From Nitrospira sp. CG24A (GTDB taxonomy: Bacteria; Nitrospirota; Nitrospiria; Nitrospirales; Nitrospiraceae): DNA of 38,554 bases. Shown piece by piece: positions 32,864 to 38,554 of this stretch. The stretch spans positions 1-38,554 of the forward strand of contig NEWT02000011.1 of the NCBI GenBank assembly GCA_002869925.2. The letters run 5' to 3'. Both the position numbers and the translations under genes were made by a program. The first letter of the stretch is position 1. Every line of letters starts with the position of its first letter. The notes under the pieces are model-generated. The model was given only the letters and a program-made list of their open reading frames with translations. It was not told the DNA's origin and made no database searches.

Positions 32864-33655
32864 CTAGACTTGTAGGGTGGGAGGGCAGCTATTCCGGGAT
32901 CGTCGGTAGAGCAGTTCAAGACCTTCTAACGTCAGGAACGGTTCGATTTTTTGAATCGATGTGGTTTCGGCTGCCAGAATGGAACTGAGCCCTCCAGTCC
33001 CGATGACGTAAGCGGAGTGGCCGAGTTCCTGCTCCATTCGGCGGACGACGGTATCGACCAATCCCGCATACCCAAATAACAGGCCGGCCTGAATGCTACT
33101 GGCTGTATCGGTGCCGATCACGGTTTTGGGGCGGATCAATTCCACCTTGGCCAGTTTGGCGGCTCGTGTAAAGAGGGCCTCTGCTGAGATTCCGAGGCCA
33201 GGGGAGATGACGCCTCCCAAATAGTGGCCCGCTGCCGTAATGGCACAAAAGGTCGTGGCGGTGCCGAAATCGACAACGATGAGATCGCGGCGATATTTAT
33301 GATACGCGGCTGCCGCATTCACCAGCCGGTCGCTGCCGATTTCTTGTGGGTTGGCATAGCGAAGTGTCAGTCCCGTGTCTGTGTCCGAGGTGACGATCAG
33401 AGGACGCTGATGAAAATAATGGTCCAACATATTTGCGACGGTTCCAGTCAGCGCAGGTACGACGCTGGAGATGATGGCTCCGGACAAGCGTTGAGAGGGA
33501 ATTCCCGCGGCAGTGAGCAGATTGGAAAACAGGATGCCGTACTCGTCCGATGTTTTTTTGACGTCCGTCGCCAATCGCCAATGGGCCGCCAGAGTGCGGT
33601 CGTCATAGACGCCCCAGACAATGTTGGTGTTGCCGATATCGACGACGAGGAGCAT
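32864..33655 (-). CDS. coaX: Type III pantothenate kinase
   Basis: A 263-residue ASKHA-fold kinase that phosphorylates pantothenate, the first step of coenzyme A synthesis. The phosphate loop is VVDIGNTN (Asp6 to Asn11), with LIVVDFGTATTFCAI and GGVISPGLGISAEALFTRAAKL further on. The start at ATG 33655 gives the conserved N-terminus; the frame is open to 33700. There is no Shine-Dalgarno sequence, but TACAAT (complement of 33663-33668) ends seven bases before the ATG, suggesting a leaderless message. birA lies upstream, a common pairing. Confidence 0.93.
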   Translation of the reverse strand: MLLVVDIGNTNIVWGVYDDRTLAAHWRLATDVKKTSDEYGILFSNLLTAAGIPSQRLSGAIISSVVPALTGTVANMLDHYFHQRPLIVTSDTDTGLTLRYANPQEIGSDRLVNAAAAYHKYRRDLIVVDFGTATTFCAITAAGHYLGGVISPGLGISAEALFTRAAKLAKVELIRPKTVIGTDTASSIQAGLLFGYAGLVDTVVRRMEQELGHSAYVIGTGGLSSILAAETTSIQKIEPFLTLEGLELLYRRSRNSCPPTLQV

Positions 33656-33662
33656 GCGGACT

Positions 33663-33668
33663 ATTGTA
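33663..33668 (-). promoter_or_regulatory. -10 box directly before coaX
   Basis: TACAAT on the minus strand, seven bases before the coaX ATG; a weak -35 (TGGCCA) lies 18 bases upstream. The message would start at or next to the start codon. Confidence 0.4.
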
Positions 33669-33701
33669 CGTTTTGATTGGGTCGTTTGGCCAGCAGGCAA
33701 T

Positions 33702-33782
33702 CTGGTTCATCTGGTTTGTTTCGTGTGTCTCGTGAGTCTCGTTCAACCAAACAAACCAAAAAGACCAAACACACGAAAAGAA
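33702..33782. repeat. Imperfect inverted repeat, family B, between birA and coaX
   Basis: GGTTTGTTTCGTGTGTC is followed by a loop with GTTCAACCAAAC and then AACCAAAAAGACC and AAACACACGAAAAG, an approximate complement of the first arm. It has the same AACCAAA-type units and GTTCAACCAAA loop as the element at 4533-4588. It begins nine bases after the birA stop in the minus-strand direction and could terminate birA. Confidence 0.5.
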
Positions 33783-33790
33783 CATTCTGT

Positions 33791-34627
33791 TTATGCCCTC
33801 ACGTGGATGATGTCGGCCACGCGTAAGTGGATGACTTCCAGTGTTCCTGAGCCAAGTTGCGCCTGCGGGTGCACGCGTAACGACCCATCCTGACCAATCC
33901 CATCGGCTAACCCCACGATAACCTCTCCACTAGCCAAGGTGGCGCGTACAGTGATGCCGATGGTTGAGCAGCGTTGGTGGTAGGCCAATGCGAGTCGGTT
34001 TGTTCCGTGAGTCGCTAATTCATCGAGACAGTGTTCGAGTTCGAGAAGCAGCTGCGCGAGCAGTCTGTTGCGGTCGACAACCATCTTCCGCTCCTGCCAG
34101 ATTGACGTCGCTGAGTCGCGAAGGTCGATAGGCCAATCATCCTCGTCGCCGTTGACGTTGATGCCGATCCCGATGATCTGGAACGGATCTGATCCGGCTC
34201 CTGTTCCGCTTTCACAGAGGATTCCGCCGGCTTTTCGTTCCGAGATCAGGAGATCGTTGGGCCATTTCACAGAGATGCGAATGGGGGAGACCTGTTCGAT
34301 CGCTTCAGCTGCGGCCAGTGCAGAGACCAATGGGAGCCAGGAAAGCCATTCTGTGAGGCGTTCAGGTGGGCGTGCTGTTCTGAGGATGATGGAACAGTAA
34401 AGATTGACGCCTGGGGGAGAAAACCATGTTCTGGAAAGACGCCCTCGCCCGGCGGTTTGGCTCTCCGCGATAACGACCGTGCCATGCTCCACGTCTGCCT
34501 GTGCAAGTTGGACGGCCTCTCGATTGGTTGAAGGGAGGCTGTCGAATAGTTCGATGCGGCGCCCGAGCCACGTGGTTGCGAGGGTGCTGTTGATTGTGTC
34601 TCTGGTGAGTGGTGGCGAGGGTTGCAC
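33791..34627 (-). CDS. birA: Biotin--[acetyl-CoA-carboxylase] ligase, no DNA-binding domain
   Basis: A 278-residue biotin protein ligase that activates biotin as biotinyl-AMP and attaches it to the carboxyl carrier protein. Motifs are GRGRLSRTWFSPPG (biotin/AMP loop), VKWPNDLLI and KAGGILCE. The N-terminal helix-turn-helix of bifunctional BirA is absent, so it should be an enzyme only. The C-terminal domain (about 225-278) is the SH3-like cap. The start is GTG at 34627. Upstream, a family A repeat separates it from nadC. Confidence 0.93.
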   Translation of the reverse strand: MQPSPPLTRDTINSTLATTWLGRRIELFDSLPSTNREAVQLAQADVEHGTVVIAESQTAGRGRLSRTWFSPPGVNLYCSIILRTARPPERLTEWLSWLPLVSALAAAEAIEQVSPIRISVKWPNDLLISERKAGGILCESGTGAGSDPFQIIGIGINVNGDEDDWPIDLRDSATSIWQERKMVVDRNRLLAQLLLELEHCLDELATHGTNRLALAYHQRCSTIGITVRATLASGEVIVGLADGIGQDGSLRVHPQAQLGSGTLEVIHLRVADIIHVRA

Positions 34628-34636
34628 GAGTTACTT

Positions 34637-34764
34637 AGCAAGCTGTTGATAAAGGCCGCCAGCTTCGTTCTCGACTCATCGAAATCCTCAACGTACCCCA
34701 GAGGGTACGCCTCCGGTTTCGATTCGCCTGCGGCCTTGCTGGACGGCCTTTCTGAACAGCCTGC
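34637..34764. repeat. Dispersed intergenic repeat, family A, copy 4
   Basis: The left end is AGCAAGCTGTTGATAAAGGCC. Its right end, read on the other strand, is GCAGGCTGTTCAGAAAGGCC. The central core from TCATCGAAATCCTCAACG to CGGTTTCGATTCGCCTGC is nearly identical to 23820-23945. It lies in the nadC-birA gap (34628-34803). Confidence 0.75.
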
Positions 34765-34803
34765 AGGTCATTGGAATGCCGGGTACTCTTCATCCAAAAC
34801 CTT

Positions 34804-35676
34804 TCACGAACGACTGCGTCGGCGCGGTTCGAGCACCAGGCTGAGTGTCGCGGCGGGGGCTGAATGGGTGAGGGCTCCGATAGAGATACGATCAGGGCCG
34901 GCGGCCGCCATTGCGCGTACGTTTTTTAACGTGACTCCTCCCGACACTTCAACCAGGGCTCGCCCCTTGATCAACCTGATAGCATGACGGACGGTCTCCG
35001 GGCTCATGTTATCCAGTAAAATGATGTCGGCTTGTCCTGCGACGGCCTGCCGGACCTCATCCAAGGATTCTACTTCCACGATGACGCTCATACCACGAGG
35101 GGCGTTGGTTTTGGCTTTGCGGCAAGCCGTTCGGATGGGCTTGGGCCTGTGCGTGAGGAGTGCGAGATGATTATCTTTGACGAGGACGCCATCACTCAGC
35201 GACCGGCGGTGATTTGTGCCCCCTCCGAGGAGGACGGCCCATTTCTGAAGCGCCCGCAGGCCTGGGATCGTCTTTCTCGTATCGAGGATGGTGACAGGAT
35301 ATGTGCGAACTGCGTCGCAAAATCGTCGCGTCAGGGTGGCGACACCGGAGAGGTGTTGGAGAAAATTCAACGCGACTCGTTCGGCCTTCAGGATCGATCG
35401 CCCATCGCCTTCGATTTGGAGGAGGCATGCTCCCTCTTGTGCCCGTTCTCCATCATGGTGTTGGATGGAGAAGATGAGGGAGGCATCCACGGTCCGAAAG
35501 GTGTGCACGGCTGCCGCGAGACCGGCGACGACCAACGATTGTTGGGCGACGATGCGGGCGCGCGCCGGTGCTGGAATGGGAAACAGTGCAACGGTCGTTG
35601 CGTCGCCGAGTGGAAGATCTTCCTGGAGCGCCAACCGAACAGCGCGCCGTATGTCGGCAACCGGAGGTCTGACCAT
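34804..35676 (-). CDS. nadC: Nicotinate-nucleotide diphosphorylase (quinolinate phosphoribosyltransferase)
   Basis: A 290-residue enzyme that makes nicotinate mononucleotide from quinolinate and PRPP in de novo NAD synthesis. Motifs are QEDLPLGDATT near the N-terminus, ILDTRKTIPGLR (substrate arginines), GGGTNHRRSLSDGVLVKDNH and VEVSGGVTLKNVRAMA. Its ATG is three bases after the valS stop, and GGGAAC in the valS end can serve as ribosome-binding site, so the two are coupled. nadA and nadB are not in the window. Confidence 0.95.
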   Translation of the reverse strand: MVRPPVADIRRAVRLALQEDLPLGDATTVALFPIPAPARARIVAQQSLVVAGLAAAVHTFRTVDASLIFSIQHHDGERAQEGACLLQIEGDGRSILKAERVALNFLQHLSGVATLTRRFCDAVRTYPVTILDTRKTIPGLRALQKWAVLLGGGTNHRRSLSDGVLVKDNHLALLTHRPKPIRTACRKAKTNAPRGMSVIVEVESLDEVRQAVAGQADIILLDNMSPETVRHAIRLIKGRALVEVSGGVTLKNVRAMAAAGPDRISIGALTHSAPAATLSLVLEPRRRSRS

Positions 35677-35679
35677 CGT

Positions 35680-38448
35680 TTATGTTCCCAGCATGGCGCG
35701 CAATTGTTGCTCACTGCTGGCGAGCATGACGTGATCCTGGCGCAGACTTTTCAAGCGATGCTGGTGATCGGTAATGACCTCAGGCGGGGCCTTGGCGGTA
35801 AACTCCTGATTGCGGAGCTTCCCCTCCAATCGCATGATCTCCTTGGTCTGTTCGGACTGTTCCTTAACGATCCGATCCAGCGCGTGATTGAGATCAACCT
35901 CGCCTGTGATCGCAATACCGACGGATAAGCCATCCCGTACCAATCGGAGAAGGTTGCTGGTCGGCCACGTTGTCGCGGGGGCTAGCTCGACCGTGCCGCG
36001 ACCGAGATGCGCGAGGTAGTTTCGGAGGTGGTCGAGGTGGTTCTGTCGCTGAGGCTCATCGTGCGCGAGGTAGAACGTGATCTTCTGCCCCGGCGTATAG
36101 TTCAACAGCACGCGGGATGCGCGCACGATGCCGATGGTCTGATCGAGCAGTGTAAACCGCTCCTCCATCTCCGGTGCGGCCCAGGTCGATTCAGCGGTCG
36201 GATAATTCTGAATCACGATGCTCTCACCCTGGTGGGGGAGCGTTTGCCAGATTTCTTCGGTAAGAAACGGCATGAATGGATGCAGGAGACGCATCGTCGT
36301 CTCCAGCGTGTCGACGAGGGTTTGTCTGGTTCCCGGCGCATCCGGGCTGGCTGAGTGTTGGAGTGTCGGTTTGATCAGTTCGAGGTACCAGTCACAGTAC
36401 TCGTGCCAGATGAATTGGTACAGCGCATTCGCTGCGCGATCGAACCGATAGGCTTCTAACTCGGATGTGACCAGCTGGATGGTGTGATTGAGGCGACTGA
36501 GAATCCAGCGGTCGGGGAACGTGCGTTCGGCTGGCGGGATGGCCGCTCGTGGTCCATCGAGGTTTATCAGGCTGAACCGAGCCGCGTTCCAGATCTTGTT
36601 CGCGAAATTCCGGTAACCTTCGATCCGTTCTTCCGCAAGTTTGATGTCGCGTCCCGGTGAGGCCATCGATGCGAGGGTGAATCGCAGTGCGTCGGTGCCG
36701 AACTGCTCCATCACGTGGAGTGGATCGATGACGTTCCCTTTCGACTTGCTCATTTTTTGCCCTTCAGCATCCCGAACGAGGGCATGGACGTACACATCGC
36801 GGAAGGGGACATCGCCCATGAATTTCAGGCCCATCATGATCATTCTGGCCACCCAAAAGAAGAGGATGTCGAGGCCCGTCACCAGGGTCGAAGTCGGGTA
36901 GTATGTCTTGAGATCGGGAGTCTGCTCAGGCCATCCCAGCGTGGAGAAAGGCCAGAGGGCAGAAGAAAACCAGGTGTCGAGGACATCCGGTTCCTGAATA
37001 AACTGCCGGCCTCCGCATGCGGGGCACATTGTCGGAGCGGTTTTCCCCACAATTGGAATCGCTCCTTGGAGAATCGTGAGTCGCGGCGCGTGCGTGGCTG
37101 AGGCCGCCGTTGCCGCACCCTCAATGATCAGCTCTTTATTGCAGTGGCAGCAATACCAGGCAGGAATCTGGTGCCCCCACCAGATTTGGCGAGAGATACA
37201 CCAGTCTTTGATATCCCTCATCCATCCCAGATAATTGTTCGTCCATCCCTCTGGAATGATCCGAATACGTCCGTCTTCAACGGCCTGAATCGCAGGCCCG
37301 GCCAGCGGCTTGATCTTGACGAACCACTGCGGAGACAGATAGGGCTCGACCACGGTTTTACAGCGGTAGCACTTTCCAATGGCCATTTTATGGTCATCGA
37401 CTTTTGTGAGGAGCGAGCGTGCTTTCAAGAGCTGCTCGACTTTGGATCGGGCTTTGATGGCGGGTAAGCCTGCCACCGCTTCAATGACGGCTTGATCGAC
37501 GCCGGCTATTTTGAGGCCTTGCGGATCAAGTAACGCCTGATGGTCAAAGATCGCAAGGCGTGGAAGTCCGTGCCGTTCGCCTGCTTCAAAGTCGTTGAAG
37601 TCGTGCGCCGGTGTAATCTTGACGGCGCCTGTTCCGAACTCCAGGTCGACGAGAATGGCATCGCCTACGATTGGAATCAGGCGGTGCGTGAGAGGGAGAC
37701 GGACTCGTTGGCCGATCAATCGATTGTAGCGGGGGTCTTCCGGATGGACCGCCACCGCGGTATCACCGAACATGGTTTCCGGCCTCGTGGTTGCAACGGT
37801 GAGACGAGTCGTGGGATCTTGCTCGAGCGGGTAGTCGATTGAATACAGCTTCCCTTTCACATCTTCATGCTCGACTTCGATGTCCGACAGTGCGGTCATG
37901 CAGCGGGGGCACCAATTGATCAGCCGCTCTCCTCGATAAATCAGTTTGTCTTCATAGAGACGGACGAAGACTTCCAGCACGGCTTTCGACAGTCCTTCGT
38001 CCATTGTAAAGCGAAGGCGGTCCCAGTCGCAGGACTCACCCAGCCGTTTTTGTTGACGAATAATAGTATCCCCGGAGGCGGCCTTCCATTGCCAGACACG
38101 CTCGATGAAGCGTTCCCGTCCAATGGATTCCCGGGAAACGCCTTCGGCCATGAGCTGCTTTTCCACCACGTTCTGTGTGGCAATTCCGGCATGATCGGTG
38201 CCGGGCAGCCACAGCACATTGCGGCCTTGCATGCGCCGCCAGCGTATAAGGATGTCCTGAATCGAATGATTCAGCGCGTGGCCGACATGGAGCGAACCTG
38301 TGACATTGGGTGGAGGGATAGCGATACAGTAGGGTTCGCCTGGGTGGGTCGGTTCGGCGTGGAAATAGCCTTGCTGGTGCCAGATCTGAGACCACCGTGC
38401 TTCGACCGCCTTGGGGTCGTATGTTTTATCGAGTTGGGGCGTGCTCAT
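35680..38448 (-). CDS. valS: Valyl-tRNA synthetase
   Basis: A 922-residue class Ia synthetase that charges tRNA-Val; complete. The HIGH-type motif is in PPNVTGSLHVGHAL (HVGH, 54-57) and KMSKS is in GQKMSKSKGNVIDP. The editing insertion (TTRPETMFGDTAVAVHPEDP) and a C-terminal coiled-coil arm (about 850-915) are present. Two CxxC pairs in the insertion (CCHCNKE; CPAC) may bind zinc. Slightly shorter than E. coli ValRS (951). AGGA lies 12 bases before the ATG, a weak spacing. Confidence 0.97.
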   Translation of the reverse strand: MSTPQLDKTYDPKAVEARWSQIWHQQGYFHAEPTHPGEPYCIAIPPPNVTGSLHVGHALNHSIQDILIRWRRMQGRNVLWLPGTDHAGIATQNVVEKQLMAEGVSRESIGRERFIERVWQWKAASGDTIIRQQKRLGESCDWDRLRFTMDEGLSKAVLEVFVRLYEDKLIYRGERLINWCPRCMTALSDIEVEHEDVKGKLYSIDYPLEQDPTTRLTVATTRPETMFGDTAVAVHPEDPRYNRLIGQRVRLPLTHRLIPIVGDAILVDLEFGTGAVKITPAHDFNDFEAGERHGLPRLAIFDHQALLDPQGLKIAGVDQAVIEAVAGLPAIKARSKVEQLLKARSLLTKVDDHKMAIGKCYRCKTVVEPYLSPQWFVKIKPLAGPAIQAVEDGRIRIIPEGWTNNYLGWMRDIKDWCISRQIWWGHQIPAWYCCHCNKELIIEGAATAASATHAPRLTILQGAIPIVGKTAPTMCPACGGRQFIQEPDVLDTWFSSALWPFSTLGWPEQTPDLKTYYPTSTLVTGLDILFFWVARMIMMGLKFMGDVPFRDVYVHALVRDAEGQKMSKSKGNVIDPLHVMEQFGTDALRFTLASMASPGRDIKLAEERIEGYRNFANKIWNAARFSLINLDGPRAAIPPAERTFPDRWILSRLNHTIQLVTSELEAYRFDRAANALYQFIWHEYCDWYLELIKPTLQHSASPDAPGTRQTLVDTLETTMRLLHPFMPFLTEEIWQTLPHQGESIVIQNYPTAESTWAAPEMEERFTLLDQTIGIVRASRVLLNYTPGQKITFYLAHDEPQRQNHLDHLRNYLAHLGRGTVELAPATTWPTSNLLRLVRDGLSVGIAITGEVDLNHALDRIVKEQSEQTKEIMRLEGKLRNQEFTAKAPPEVITDHQHRLKSLRQDHVMLASSEQQLRAMLGT

Positions 38449-38540
38449 TAATTGATGGTGTCCTAGCAGGCTACGAGAGAATCATGTTGAACCCGAAAAC
38501 TAAACAGTCCGTCTGTGTGGCACAACAGGGAATAGTCCCA

Positions 38541-38554
38541 GCAGGATGCTCAAA
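38541..38554. repeat. Family A repeat, left end (cut by window edge)
   Basis: GCAGGATGCTCAAA matches the terminal motif of the other family A copies (compare CAGGATGCTCAAACAGGC at the right end of 23820-23945). Only 14 bases are in the window, so the call rests on terminus similarity alone. Confidence 0.4.

Noticed and set aside
35032-35928. Plus-strand open frame (298 codons) across the nadC-valS junction
   Set aside because: Both nadC and valS are complete and certain on the minus strand; this is a shadow frame.

Overview
The window looks like a chromosomal segment of a Nitrospira-type bacterium (phylum Nitrospirota). This is an inference from memory of such genomes. It rests on a chlorite dismutase-family protein, a Ycf48-like propeller in a non-photosynthetic setting, the gene order cinA-thpR ... 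recA-recX-alaS-ruvX-mltG, and several families of short intergenic repeats. No rRNA, tRNA, CRISPR array, transposase or prophage gene was recognised. Most of the window is housekeeping; unknown proteins and signalling genes are interspersed.

Layout. Bases 1-85 hold the start of a secreted protein gene running off the left edge (minus strand). Bases 513-3500 are a minus-strand operon of Ppx/GppA phosphatase followed by two tandem, overlapping thymidylate kinase-like genes. A plus-strand short-chain dehydrogenase (3646-4518) converges on a secreted OB-fold-like protein. Bases 5161-6578 carry an unrecognised two-gene minus-strand unit. Bases 6814-7536 encode a chlorite dismutase-family protein with coproheme decarboxylase (HemQ) features. 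A secreted unknown protein (7791-8438) and cinA-thpR (8660-10563) follow on the plus strand.

Bases 10574-14403 are a minus-strand block of a PilB/GspE-type ATPase, a single-domain response regulator, an Hpt protein and a response regulator with an HD-GYP-like domain. This block lies inside what is in other bacteria often a compact cinA-thpR-recA-recX-alaS cluster. A 55-bp perfect direct repeat pair and a small secreted protein gene lie between it and recA. From 15276 to 23806 the plus strand carries recA, recX, alaS, ruvX, mltG, deoC, deoB and a RidA-family gene. Bases 24086-28004 encode three exported proteins: a metallo-beta-lactamase-fold lipoprotein, a five-domain IPT/TIG protein with repeated vicinal cysteines, and a seven-bladed Ycf48-like propeller. 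From 38448 down to 28097 the minus strand carries valS, nadC, birA, coaX, grpE, dnaK, dnaJ and rsmE.

Two genome-scale patterns stand out. Several genes have a -10-like hexamer only 6-11 nt before the start codon and no Shine-Dalgarno sequence, which suggests leaderless mRNAs. Three unrelated families of intergenic repeats recur, and several copies lie at gene ends where they could terminate transcription.
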